From Schistosoma haematobium (lineage: Eukaryota > Platyhelminthes > Trematoda > Strigeidida > Schistosomatidae): a stretch of DNA of 64,000 nt. Within the stretch, counting starts at the first letter, position 1, and each line of letters opens with the position of its first letter. The stretch lies in the NCBI RefSeq assembly GCF_000699445.3, contig NC_067196.1:7311616-7375615 (forward strand). Direction: 5' to 3'. The position numbers were made by a program, and so were the translations under genes. Shown here one piece after another: positions 24,247 through 35,495 of this stretch. The notes under the pieces were generated by a model. It was given only the letters and a program-made list of their open reading frames with translations. It had not been told where the DNA came from and did no database searches.

Positions 24247-24705
24247 ACAAAACTTTATTTATTATTTATTTTAACACAGATAATGGTACAAGGAGGCACC
24301 AAATACATATGCGCCACACAAATCTCCTTCGATATGTGTGAGGGCTGTGATACTGCCCGGGTGCCCAAACCGAAGCAGGTGGTTTTCTTAGGGGGCCACT
24401 CCCCGCAAGGCAGTAGAGCAACGTCATGAGATGCAGTCCCATGGAAGCCGGTGACCAACAATCGGTTCATACGCCATTTGTTCCCGCAGGATACTGGAGC
24501 CCATGTGCACCATTGATTTGGTTTGGGATCCGGTTAAAGCGCCGGACATTCGATTTTCGTCCTCTCATTTTCGTAAACAACACTCCCGCTACGAGAAGGC
24601 AGTGAGTAGGACTTCCCTGGCAGAGGTTATATACACGTGGCCATGTGAGAGCATTTCGAGATGGAGAGCGGACTCTCCCCACTCTCGGCCGTACCAGGGC
24701 ATTTG
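24247..24705 (-). repeat. Family R retroposon, copy R5, internally deleted
   Basis: Minus copy with an AT-rich tail at 24255-24285 and the 5' end at GTACCAGGGCATTTG. Two internal parts are missing compared with R1/R6: the CTTTGACCTAAAGG segment and the stretch between CCATTGATTTGG and CCGGTTAAAGCG. Frames at 24255-24736 are repeat frames. Confidence 0.8.
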
Positions 24706-24800
24706 CACAACACTAAACTATTCAACTACAATATAATTCAAAAGAACATAACTTTCATATGAATTTTCATTTAAAAGCAACAACAACAAAAATAAATTAC

Positions 24801-25221
24801 CCAAAACCAACAGGATATACACTTGTGCTATAATCATTATGCAAATATTCTGTAGCATCATCTCTATGATTATTTTGTAACTGAGGTGAACGATTTCTTC
24901 TTCGACCAGTTCGATTTGATGCAGTATTACCATTAGTATTTGTACTAGCACCAGAACCACCACCACTATCACCACAAGAAGTTCGATTATTTATCCGTTG
25001 ATTGCCACAGATTTGTTTAACTAAGAAACGTATTAAACATACTAGTAAACATATAATTCCAATTGCTCCAATAATTCCACCTAATATTTTATACAATTGA
25101 AAATTAGATTGTTCATATGAACAATATGGAATTAGATTGGCATCAGAATCACTGTTATCACGATTCAAATGTATTTTTTCATTTGATTCACATTCACTGC
25201 ATTCGAATACTGTATCACCAG
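24801..25221 (-). CDS. Middle coding exon: Cys-rich stalk and transmembrane helix
   Basis: 421 bases coding 139 residues plus split codons at both ends. It starts after the acceptor TTATTCACTTAG (AG at 25223-25222) with GDTVFECSECESN, a short Cys-containing extracellular stalk, then PYCSYEQSNFQLYK and one membrane helix ILGGIIGAIGIICLLVCLIRFLV (model residues ~211-233). A basic, Gly/Ser/Asn-rich cytosolic stretch follows (TGRRRNRSPQ) and the exon ends SVYPVGF at a GTAATT donor. Positive charge after the helix supports a type I orientation. The phases fit the exons at 37132-37645 and 13889-14393. Shisa-, WBP1- or CYYR1-like proteins share the stalk-helix-PPxY layout, but I see no diagnostic Cys pattern for any. 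Confidence 0.6.
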
Positions 25222-25384
25222 CTAAGTGAATAATTAAAATAAGAGAATTGTAAAAAGAAAGTTTAACAATTTTTTGATCCATAAAAAAAAACAATTCCTA
25301 AATAAAAGGAAGTAGCTAGTCTACAAAACGAACAGAAAACTGGGTAAATCCCGTTATATTAATTTAGAGGTTTGTGAAAAGAAA

Positions 25385-25548
25385 TATTGACAATTTTAAA
25401 TCATGAACTGATTTTAGCTAGAGCACTATTGAAAACCTAGAAGAACTGGATAATTGTTTCGTTTTAATGTGAGACACCTTAACAGTGAGCATTCCCGACA
25501 CCGAATACAAATCCTTAACCTTTACACCACTAAGCTGGTATCTAATTG
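25385..25548 (-). repeat. Diverged hammerhead SINE
   Basis: Minus copy recognisable by GAAAACCTAGAAGAACTGGA, TGTTTCGTTTTAATGTGAGA and the A-box end CTTTACACCACTAAGCTGGTATC. It abuts LTR-like repeat V copy 2, which appears to have landed at its 5' edge. Confidence 0.6.
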
Positions 25549-25549
25549 A

Positions 25550-25972
25550 TATGATGGGAAGAAAAGTTATTTTGATTTAATCACTATGATTTTTATTCAA
25601 TATTAATTCCGTTTTAATTCAATGTGATGATTATTCATTGTAGGATTTGTTTCCGTTTTCCTATATGACATTTTATTCTGTATAATATACGATATTCTTG
25701 TATTAAAAATTGACCTGAACTATGCTCAGCATGACATGCAACATATGATCTGTTATAACCCTAATTCTTAATCATAATGAATGTACAATAAATATATAAA
25801 TGAGTGTATTCTCGACTAGGGTCGTTGTCGTATTTTTGAGTTAATAAATCTTCACTTGTACTACTCTTTGTGTTCTTACTTCCGCATTGTTGGCATTTTA
25901 GTGGTTTCTCGTTTTACAAGTAAATTAATAAGCGATTCTAGCACAGCAATTAGCGACGACCCGATATAACAT
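25550..25972 (+). repeat. LTR-like repeat V, copy 2
   Basis: Same unit as 19978-20418. TATA-like TATATAAA near 25793-25800 and AATAAA at 25843-25848. It ends GATATAACA, followed by a TA microsatellite (25972-25988). Confidence 0.55.
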
Positions 25973-26344
25973 ATATATATATATATATGATTAGGTCGGT
26001 TTGTATAATAGATCAACATCGGATAACTGGCTATTAAAAATCAAGGAGCGATGAACATCCCACTATATGGTTCATTAGTAATGAGTACCTGTGAAAATAC
26101 GGAAAGGATTCGACCAATGAACTTTAGGACTCGAGTACGAATTCAACGAATCATATTTCTAACTTCACTCAATTAACGATGCACTACACAATCATTCAAC
26201 GCCTTTGATATGGTAGCTGCTTTCTAATATGAGAAAATTTAACTAATCAAGATTTCACATTGGAAGTTCAGGAATTCATCTCAAAATTAGTTACTAGTGA
26301 GCAGAAGATTGTTCGATTGAAAGCTTTGTAGAGATTAGTTTAAA

Positions 26345-26420
26345 ATGAAGTCACACACTAGAACGAAACAGTTGTCCTTCGTTCTCAGTAGTTCCATGGA
26401 TGATGTCAACCCCAAATGAA
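26345..26420 (+). repeat. Very diverged SINE fragment
   Basis: The pattern CACTAGAACGAAACAGTTGTCC, then GTTCCATGGATGATGT, follows the hammerhead-to-3' part of the SINE. Weak. Confidence 0.3.
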
Positions 26421-26949
26421 AGTTGCCTTACGGACGAATTGCCGTGAGTTATACTGTAGAATTATATGGCAACTGTAGGCAATAATAGAGAAGCTCTTTA
26501 CTACTCATTCACGAAAATGTGTTCACTTATTTAAAAAACGCATTTACAATTATTGATTTTTCGGATTGAAAAATGTATGTAGATAATAAAGAATGGAATG
26601 AATACTTGAAGTGGATTATAAGTAGGCTTTTCCAAGTATTTGGTCCGGCTGTTTCATTTTTAAAAGAGCACAAAATCAGTTATTATAAACACAGAGCTAG
26701 TAATTTCAGCATGTGCTAAACACTATTTTTAAATCCATGTACTTAGGTATTACTCCAGACATTATTTGCAGTCCACATTGACAGATTACATTGGTGTGTT
26801 CGCTATCAGTACTTTTAGAGACTAATTCCGCTAAATTTAGCCAGATGAAATATCAAGAAACAAAGAGTGGTTTGGGTCGGTGTATCCCAATAAGAGTGAA
26901 CCCAAAATGGTGATTGCAATGAAAGTATGATTGTATATAAGACAAACAC

Positions 26950-27050
26950 GTCCCATACTAGGGTGAAATGACCGTCCAGTACTTTCAGGTCTTCAATGAT
27001 GGGTGTAACATTGACCGGTTTGTGATTTCAGTGGGAATAATTATATGTTT
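26950..27050 (+). repeat. SINE 3' fragment
   Basis: Plus fragment beginning inside the hammerhead (GTCCCATACTAGGGTGAAAT, ACCGTCCAGTACTTTCAGG) and continuing to the 3' part. The CTGANGA box is lost. Confidence 0.6.
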
Positions 27051-27059
27051 TTAATCTGG

Positions 27060-28990
27060 CATTCACTATACCAAGCTCGACAAAACAAATGAAGAAACCC
27101 AGAGTTCCTTTACTGTTCCTTTATCAAACAACTATAAATACGAAATTGCAGCTTAAGTAAATAATTTCTTCAAAAACACAATTTCCTTCGTTGGATTCTC
27201 TTTATCTGTTTTTAACTATGTATTTGAGTAGGGTTTTAGAATGGAATTAAAGTACATAAAAAGTAATGAGAGGGCGGATTTTTTGGCAGAGAATAGCTAC
27301 ACCTTCCGAAAAGTGAAAGTGATTAAAAAAGAAGATATAAAAATGCACAAAATATCGCATCACAAAGTGTAGATTGCGTTCTCATAAGAAATATGAAATT
27401 ACAAAAGAACGGATGAAACATAATCAAGTATCAGATAAAGCTAGCGTCGGTGCTAAAAAGGTAATCAGTATAATAAAATACCGAGCAATAGAAACAACAT
27501 AAGTTGTAGCTACGGTATCTAGACGTTTAGAGGATGAAGTTTCAGTTCAGTTTTTGACTGTGATCCGGATGAAGCAGATAATTCAAAGTCTACAAAATGA
27601 CCGTTAGGCCTCCTTACAAAATCTAAGCTCATTGGATGAACTAACCCTACCGCTTAAAAAAAATACAACTGTTGTCAGAGAGAGTTCCCTTCAACATGAT
27701 TGTAAACTGGGTGGAAAGAGGACATTGACACTTTCCACAAGTTATAGTCTGGAGTTGTTGAAGCAGTGTCCTCACTAGTATGACGATGGAGTCGTAGAGA
27801 ATTAAAACTCCAAAACAGCATTACTCAATCATTTTGAAGACAGATGGGTCAAGGAACCTACAAGAAAAAAGGGCGAAACTTTAAAAATTATACGGTGGAA
27901 CGCCCACAGGTCCATTGTGGAAAATCTTCCTAAAAACAATGAGGTGGATAAGAGCATGTAAGCTTCAGCCCATTCATTTGTGCTGTTTACTCAAGCATTT
28001 GGTAAATAAGTGTTACTTTGAAAAAGGAACAAAGTTTAAATGAACTGAATAATGAACAGTCCCTTCTAGGAACCCAGGAACAGCAGGTAAAAAAGAAGCG
28101 CAAGTAGGTGTGAACTGTAGAAGAGTTTGAGAAGATATCGATAATGGACTAAACACATCCAATAGAACACACAATTTGAATTCGAACATTCAGATACATC
28201 AAGTGTAAATAGCATTTACATCTGCATTACCAATCAGAGTAAAGCAGATGCACTCAGTTCTTATCCTCTTTCAGATCTTAAACATCTTACAATTATTATA
28301 TATTTTTCACATTTTATTTCATTTGTTCATACTGGGCTATAATTTTATGTATTTACTTTCGCAGTATTATGTTTATTCACTTGGTTTAGATGTTAGTTTT
28401 TTTATCGTCAGTGAGCGATGGCAGTCTAGAGTGATAAAGATTTGCACAAAGTCTTGATTACTAGGTTGGAGATTATAATATTGACTCAATTTCTAGAAAC
28501 ATATTTACGTATTCCGTTTTAAACCATACTTATATGAGGGGTTAGAAACACTAGGTAGCCACCAAATTCAAGTACATAGAAAGGAGCGCTTTAACTACTG
28601 TGCCGCCGTTGCAAAATGGGTTGAAATTTCAAACCTGATATCACTCAATAAGACTTTGGAAACCAGTTAGTCTTATTATCCTCAATACGAATAAAATATG
28701 GTTCAAGCAGGGCACACAAACCTACATATCGTGAATTACTCGATCAAATTTATCATATATTCCAACTTTTGGTAAAAGACAGGTTACAAAACCATGGGCA
28801 AACTTATTTTTCTGTAAGTACAATCACATAGGAAATCGTAATGACAAAAATAACTACTATTTTAGTCAACGAGAAATCATATTTCTACCTGTTTTAAATG
28901 CACCATGGGATTAGTTATGAAACGAATAAAATGAGTTCATAAACAGCTAACTTTTATATCTGTGGTATCACACATTACATACAAACGTGC
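27060..28990. other. Unassigned sequence inside the predicted intron
   Basis: 27200-28200 is slightly less AT-rich and looks like an old decayed element with scattered short open pieces in the plus direction, but I recognise no domain. A tRNA-like relic may lie near 28560-28620 (minus). The frame at 28248-28457 is chance-like. Confidence 0.35.
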
Positions 28991-29089
28991 ATTACACATA
29001 TATAGCTAATGACCTTATGAATTTGTCCTTAATCAAACTTTTTAGCATGTGGTACAAATATGTTGCATATAGTCAAAAAGTGAAATAAA

Positions 29090-29640
29090 AAAGTCGGTCA
29101 GTCATCTACAACGTAGGACCAGGCACATATGTGCATCGGTCCAAGTTACAACAAATCATTAGCACAACAAGATGAACACTAAGTTCATAGAAGCCATTAC
29201 TTCAATGGTAGTAATATATAGAAAAAGATTGCATATAAGAATATGATACAGAGAGAAAGAATTAGTTCGTAGAAAGAGAAGTAAAACGTTATTTTAATCT
29301 CATAGTTTAAAGGAAAACAAAAAGTGTATACACCTACGCCATTGTGATCGATCCTGAGCTGTCTCACCTAGAGTCTCCAACCACTGGTTACAATAATTGC
29401 GCGAACCCTAACCAAGTAGTCTGCATCTACCAACATGGCTCAGACCAGAAGTTAGTAACTTCCAGCACTGATGCCACGTCTTGGTTTGACCTCCCCCAAC
29501 TTTCTTACAACCATCTCCAACACTAGTCAGCATTGCGTGTTATGATAATCGGTGGTTGAGTATGCGTAATACGTGGCCCAACCATCTCAGTCGATGTAGA
29601 TTCACAACCTCATCAACTGATTTATCATCATTCCTGTAAA
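29090..29640 (-). mobile_element. LINE family A 3' fragment
   Basis: A 5'-truncated copy of the last ~550 bp of LINE A: 3' landmark TCTACAACGTAGGACCAGGC, then the C-terminal coding region, diverged, to ATTCACAACCTCATCAACTG at about 29620. Confidence 0.8.
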
Positions 29641-29649
29641 ACATGTTGA

Positions 29650-30560
29650 GATGTTAGGTATGATGGAAGTTACTCAATAGGTAACCCTAAACTTCTATTA
29701 CATTTAGGGTTTTTGTTAAATACCCCCAACCACCAGACAATACTAAAAACGTGTAACTAAATAAAAAGCAATACCAAGGCATTCTCTTACGATACACATA
29801 TACCAACGCAGGCTAATCAACTAGAACCCTGAATATCAACAGTAGGAAAATAGAAAATCTTACTAATAATTTATAGAAACAGTTTAAAATGCAGATGTTC
29901 ATTGTAAACTCCAGATAGAAACGAAAGCAATATACAAACAGAATACACACTAAATAATAAATCTTAAAATCTACCCAAATTATCACGATGACGACCAAAG
30001 TCAAAACTAATTTTTGTATGTAACTGGATCTTAATGCAAATCAATAATCGAAAAAATCTTTACATTTTATTGTAACATAGTCTATTCATGTAAATCATAC
30101 AACTACAGTTCAAATCACTAACACAATAGTTACAATCTCATTAAATATTATCACTTTATAACTTTTGAACTAATGATGATGTAATAAAAAGAAATAAACA
30201 ATGTAATTGATTATTGGTGGGGGATGGGGTGGGGAAACGGGAGATGTAGAATCTTTGAAATACAACGTATGTAAATGAAAATCAACTTTAAAATTCATAT
30301 ATTGATTTAAGGTGATTGTTGTTAAGTGACATTTTAACTTTTATTAAATAAATTTATTCAAGGTGAACTTTGTTTATTGATTTTCAATGTTTTTTCTTTC
30401 TATTTTTTCATTGATTTATTCACAGTGATTATAAACTCTGTGATAATTACTTAGTTTGATACAATACAATCATTAAATAATTAATATATAATTGAATAAA
30501 ATTGAAGGTGAATTAACTTCTTCTAGGGTGTCGATCAACAAGGCTTTTACACAATAACTG
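29650..30560. other. Very AT-rich sequence, nothing recognised
   Basis: Low-complexity. Contains a short G-rich patch (GGTGGGGGATGGGGTGGGG near 30216-30234). No coding or repeat signal. Confidence 0.45.
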
Positions 30561-31123
30561 GACTTTTTACTATATATATATGTATATATTTAAACACATA
30601 AACATAGGTACAAGGAGGCACCAAATAGATATGTGCCACGTAAATCATTCGATTTGTGTGACGGATGTCATACTGCCCGGGTACCCAAACAGAAGTAGGT
30701 GGTTTCTTTAGAACGCCACACCTCGACACTTTGAACTATTGGTCTAATCCATAAGGCAGTGGAGCAACGTCAGGAGATGCAGTCCCATGGTAGCCGGTGA
30801 CCAACAATTGGTTCATATGCCATTTGTTCCCTCAGGATCCTGGAGCCAGCCCATATACACCATTGATTTGGGATCAGGGTTCCCCAACTCCCCTAGGTAA
30901 AACCATATCCACCAACCCGATTAAAGCGTCGGACATTCGCTTTTCGTCCTCCCAATTTCAGTCAGTCAGTCAGTAACAACGTAGAACTTCGGACGTACGT
31001 ACATCAGTTCGAGTTGTCATACCACATTAGCACAGAGATGCAGTTGTCGATTCAAATCACGTAGTGATAGAGGTAGTAAGAGTATAGGCAGTAATCAGGA
31101 GGATTAGGGTTTGGAGATGTTAT

Positions 31124-31652
31124 TCAAGGAGTATAATACAGTGAAATGAATTTGGGAAGAGAAAAACGAAATAAGGAAGAATCAGGAGATTCAAATTTGG
31201 GAGAACACAAAGAGTGTATGCACCTGCGCCATTGCAAACGATTTTGAGCCATGTCATTCAGGGTCTCTAACCATCGGTTGCTATCATCTCGCGGTCCCCA
31301 ACCAGGTAGTCTACACCTACCAACATGGCTCACCTCACTTGTCAGTGACTTCATGGACTTGTGCCATGTTTTGGTCTGGCCACCCCTACCTTTCTTCCAA
31401 CCTACTCCTATACCACTGAACATCGCACGTCGAGGCAGTCGGTCGTTGGGCATACGTAACACGTGTCCTAGCCATCTCAACTGATGAAGTTTCACCACTT
31501 CATCAATCGATTTGCCATCTTTACCTAGTACCCGTTTCCTAACAACTGCGTTACTTACTCGATGGTCCCAGGATATACGAGCAATGTTTCGAAGACACGT
31601 ATGATCGAATACTAGTAACCTACTAATATCCTCTACTCTTACCGGCCACGTT
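31124..31652 (-). pseudogene. LINE family B C-terminal region
   Basis: Open part of the polyprotein: VRVEDISRLLVFDHTCLRNI, VLGKDGKSIDEVVKLHQLRW, GHVLRMPNDRLPRRAMFSG, GGQTKTWHKSMKSL and NRWLETLNDMAQNRLQWRR, ending at a stop near 31124. This is the longest intact C-terminal region in the window. The frame runs on into inserted LINE A sequence above 31652, which is artefactual. Confidence 0.8.
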
Positions 31653-33684
31653 ACAGTGGTCTTGAGTGTTAGAGGTATGAGGGAGGTTATCACTTCCCGG
31701 TTGCCCACACCGTGGAAGGGTTCTTCTGGAGGTATCTGAAAAGGAAATTAGATTAGAGGTGGTCTTAGTGACCTGAGAGCGTGACCGCAGTGCCCAAAGG
31801 ACAAATGCTTGAGGTCGGTCACACACGACCTTTTTATGGGTAATTTCTGTGTTAGCTCCGTACTTGTTGAGACCTTACCGCCGGAGACGGATATCCGTGG
31901 GATAAGGCGAGGTGTGCATTTTTAGGGTCGAACTTTTCTAACCCCGCCCCTCCTTGTGGGAAGGCAGCATCGCTGTCATGCTGGTTGTCTGAAGGAAACA
32001 CCTTACTGCTGTCACACCTCTGTACAGTCAGCAGTACGACTTCGCCTTCGGACCTTCAGTTTGTTGCTTTTAGTATTACCGCTCTTCAGCCGACCTGTCT
32101 GACATGGTAGGACCTTGAGGAACGGTTGTTCCAGCCAGTATAGCTCGGTTGCTTCATCACGATAGGCAAGCCCGACCACCACGTCAAGGTAGCAACAACG
32201 GTCGGGTAGGTCCCCCAACTCTTGCTGAAGTTGAGAAGGCTATAATTAATCTGAAACGAGGAAGGGCAGATGGATTGGCTCCAGAAGTCTTTAAGGATGG
32301 TGGTCCAATTTTAGCGATTAGGTTGACTAATATTTTAGCTAAGATCTGGGAGTCAGACGTTATCCCATCTGACTGGTCGCAATCATTTATCGTCCCAATA
32401 TATAAGAAAGGGTCAAAATCATCCTGTGACAACCATAGAGGGATTAGTTTAACTAATATAGTATCTAAAATACTAGCCTCGATAATTATCAGACGCCTAA
32501 CTAAGACTCGTGAACTGCAAACACGAGAGAATCAAGCTGGCTTCAGACCTGGTCGTGGCTGCATCGACCACGTATTCACCATTCGTCAGGCTCTAGAACA
32601 TAAGCATACTTATCGGCGTCCGACAATGGTGGTCTTTCTTGACTTAAAAGCAGCATTTGACTCTGTAGACCGCGAGATTCTGTGGCAGTGTCTGTCATTG
32701 AAAGGCGTACCTCAGAAGTACATAAACCTTGTAAAGGCTCTTTACTCGAACACTACTAGTCGAATCAGGGCTTATGGCGAACTGTCATCTACTTTTGCAA
32801 CCTCCAGTGGTGTCCGTCAAGGCTGACCACTTTCTCCATTTTTGTTTAACTTCATCATAGACCTATTGATGGAAATAACATTCTCGTCGACTGAATTCTC
32901 GGGTATTGATCTCCTACCAGGAGGTCCAGTAATCGACTAAGAATACGCAGATGACATAGTCCTGTTTGGTGAAGACGCTGACAAAGTGCAAAGTCTTCTG
33001 GTAGCACTAAGCAACAATGCCAGAATGTTTGGAATGCGCTTCTCTCCCTCTAAATGCAAGTTGTTGCTTCAGGACTGGGCTGCGTCAACAGAACGGACTG
33101 CCGCGCAGTATACTCGTCCTTTTATTGATAGACGGATATCTCGCCTTCGCCATAGGTGACGTAAGGTGGCAAGAGCCAAGCGAGCTTTTCGAATCCATGC
33201 CGATATTTCGTCCGATACCAACCCATTAGGGCTGACCAGACTTCCAAGATAAGTGAAGTTGTCGACGCGTTCGACTACTTCACCAAACCAAAACGTGGCA
33301 TCAGTGCCTGAAGTCATTAACTTCTAGTCTGAGCCATGTTAGTAGATGCAGACTACTTGGTTAGGGTTCGCGCAATTATTGTAACCAGTGGTTGGAGACT
33401 CTGGGTGACATGGCTCAGAATCGATCACAATGGCGTAGGTGTATACACTCCCTGTCTTCCCTTAAACTAAGAGATTAAAATCACTTCATATCTTTCCTTC
33501 TACTAACTAATTATTCCTTCCTATACTATATCCTCATATGCAATCTTTCTCCTATATATTACCGCCTTTGACCTAACCACTCCTATGAATCCGGTGTTCA
33601 TCTTGCTGTGCTAATGCGGTATGGCAACCTGGACCGATGCACATATGTGCCTGGTCCTACGTTGTAGCTAACTGGCTGACTGAC
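31653..33684 (+). mobile_element. LINE family A copy with inverted 5' segment and an internal inversion
   Basis: Inserted in LINE B and flanked by TACCGGCCACGTT (31640-31652) and TACCGACCACGTT (33685-33697), a 13-bp duplication with one mismatch. From the left: 31653-32206 is the family A 5' leader and protein start on the minus strand; 32207-33086 is the RT region on the plus strand; 33087-33287 is a 200-bp part of the post-RT region on the minus strand; 33288-33684 is the 3' end on the plus strand, finishing CTGGCTGACTGAC. Most of the endonuclease is missing between the first two parts. An inverted 5' part joined to a direct 3' part is the signature of twin priming. Confidence 0.88.
32149..32940 (+). 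pseudogene. LINE A reverse transcriptase fragment (in the inverted copy)
   Basis: Real RT sequence begins at about 32207 (GPPTLAEVEKAI); the bases before it are antisense leader. Motif A VVFLDLKAAFDSVD and motif B SSGVRQG are present. A TGA replaces the Cys of RQGCPLS at about 32824 and another stop precedes EYADDIVLFG, so it is dead. Confidence 0.85.
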
Positions 33685-33697
33685 TACCGACCACGTT

Positions 33698-34913
33698 TCA
33701 CTGCCATAAAGTAGGACGGAACGAACTGCTGCGCAGTAAACACATCCTTTGATCGGTAGACGGATATCTCGCCTTAGCCATAAGTGACGCAAGTTGGCAA
33801 AAGCTAGTCGAGCCTTCTGTATCCGTGCTGAGATTTCGTCACACACCAGACCACAAGGGCTAATGAGACTCCCAAGATAAGTGAAGCGGTCAACATGCTC
33901 AACTACTTCACTCCCTTTCATTAGTTTGGGTGTCGATGCAACCCAACCCTGAAGCAACATTTTGCATTTCGAGGGGGAGAATCGCATGCCGAACATGCTT
34001 GCATTGTTGATTAGAGTGGTCAGAAGACTGCATTTTGTCAGTGTCTTCACCAAATAAAACTATGTCATCGGCATATTCCAGGTTAACAAGTGAATCTCCT
34101 GGTAGAAGTTCAACTACTGGAAATTTATATGAGGAAAGTGTTATCTCTAAAAGTACGTCAATGACAAAGTTGAGCAAGAATGGAGAGAGTGGGCAGCCCT
34201 GACGAACACCACTCGAGGTAATCAATTCTGATGACAGTTCACCATAAGCTCTCACTCTACAAGTTGTGTTCGAGTAGAGAGCCTGTATAAGGTTAATGTA
34301 CTTCTTTGGTACTCCTTTCAATGACAAACACTGCCATAGAACCTTACGATCAACACAGTCGAATGCCGCCTTAAGGTCGAGAAATACTACGATTGTGGAG
34401 CGTCTGAATGTGTGTCTGTGTTCTAGAACCTGACGTAGTGTGAATATCTGATCTATACAACCAAGTCCAGGTCGAAAACCAGCCTGATTTTCTCTAGTCT
34501 GTTCTTCACGAGCTTTAGTTAGGCGTCGAAGTATTATTGAAGCTAATATTTTAGACACTATATTAGTCAAACTGATTCATCTGTGATTGTCACAAGAGGA
34601 CTTTTGTCCTTTCTTGTAGACTGGCACAATCAGTGATTGAGACCAGTCAGATGGGATTGCATCCAGTTCTCAAATTCTACCTAAGACCTCAGTTAATTTC
34701 ACTGTTAATATGGAACCACCATCCTTAAAAATCTCAGGATTAAACCTGTCAGGGACTGCTGCTATCCCTCGCTTCAGATTTTTGATAGCTTTTTCAACTT
34801 CATAAAGAGTCGGAGGACCCACACTAACTTGCCATTCAGGTTGACTGGAGATCGTGGGAAACCGAAGTGTGGCTGAAGGCCAGTTGAACTGATCCCTAAA
34901 GTGTTCTGCCCAT
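33698..34913 (-). pseudogene. LINE family B reverse transcriptase
   Basis: Frames at 33908-34570 and 33598-34053 (-) cover ENQAGFRPGLGCIDQIF, VVFLDLKAAFDCVD, SSGVRQGCPLSPFLLN, LEYADDIVLFGEDTDKMQS, then, after a frameshift near 34030, MFGMRFSPSKCKMLL and RFTYLGSLISPCGL. The upstream part to 34913 is interrupted by stops. The apparent C-terminus of the second frame below 33698 reads into inserted LINE A. Confidence 0.85.
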
Positions 34914-35339
34914 CAATTTCGTAAACAGCAGTAATAACGCGAGAAGGCAGTGAATAGGACTTTCCCGGCAGTGGTTTTATGCACGTGGCCATGTGAGAGC
35001 ATTTCGAGGGAGAGGGAGAGGTAGGGAGGGAGGGAGAGTTGACTCTCCCCACTTTCGGCTGTACCAGGGCATTTGGGGGCGAAGTTATCCCATTTACCGT
35101 ATTGAAGTTGGAGTTGTGAAATAATTCAGCTGTTGCACGAATGTATCACGAGTACAAACTTGACTTTGAAGCAAACTATTTATGAAAAACGTAGCGGTGC
35201 TACTACCTAGCTTCCTAAACCCAAAGGTAAGTTCATCTTTAGTTGGGTCAATAACTATTATACATCTGCTAAAATGAATTTTCATGCATCACTGACATCA
35301 GCTGACTTTATACCACGAACTGACTGCAGATAGACAACT

Positions 35340-35495
35340 GGTAAAAAACAAAGAAGTATTGAACAGCTATTTCATCCTAGTATGGGACTTCCTAGCAATT
35401 TCCACTCACGACCTCGTCAGGAATCGAGCCTAGGGCTGGTAGTGAGTGTATCACATTTCGATTACTGAGTTGGTATTAAATAGTGTGTTGCTATT
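35340..35495 (-). repeat. Diverged hammerhead SINE
   Basis: Minus copy with AGCTATTTCATCCTAGTATG, GACCTCGTCAGGAATCGAGCC (B-box region) and ATTACTGAGTTGGTATTAAAT (A-box end). Core lost. Confidence 0.6.

Larger units (their letters stand above)
30960..34913 (-). mobile_element. LINE family B, 5'-truncated, itself split by a LINE A insertion
   Basis: The 3' end at 30960 has GTCA repeats. The coding parts are 30960-31652 (C-terminal region) and 33698-34913 (RT and linker start). Reading across the insert restores the order YGSETW then PVRVEDISRLLVFDH. The 5' truncation falls just before the RT, near the WAEHF block. It is a relative of LINE A, clearly diverged in sequence and in its 3' UTR. Confidence 0.88.
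30570..35090 (-). repeat. Family R retroposon, copy R6, split by a 4-kb LINE insertion
   Basis: The left piece 30570-30959 runs from the tail to TTTTCGTCCTCCCAATTTC. The right piece 34914-35085 resumes at CAATTTCGTAAACAGCAG and runs to GTACCAGGGCATTTGG. In uninterrupted copies these sequences are contiguous. CAATTTC is present on both sides (30953-30959 and 34914-34920) as the target duplication of LINE B. A GGGA-rich expansion sits at about 35004-35038. Confidence 0.9.

Noticed and set aside
24801..25221. Firm assignment to the Shisa, WBP1 or CYYR1 family
   Set aside because: Layout is similar but the diagnostic Cys patterns are not visible; naming a family would be a guess.
24797..25294. 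Independent small membrane protein starting at the ATG near 25294
   Set aside because: The sequence before 25221 looks like an intron end (AT-rich, then TTATTCACTTAG), and phase-matched neighbouring exons exist; the single-exon reading is less likely.
32149..32206. Start of the plus-strand RT frame at 32149
   Set aside because: Bases before 32207 are the inverted LINE A leader; the frame is open there by chance.
33598..33697. C-terminus of the 151-codon minus frame at 33598-34053
   Set aside because: Below 33698 it reads antisense through inserted LINE A sequence; the true LINE B continuation is at 31652.
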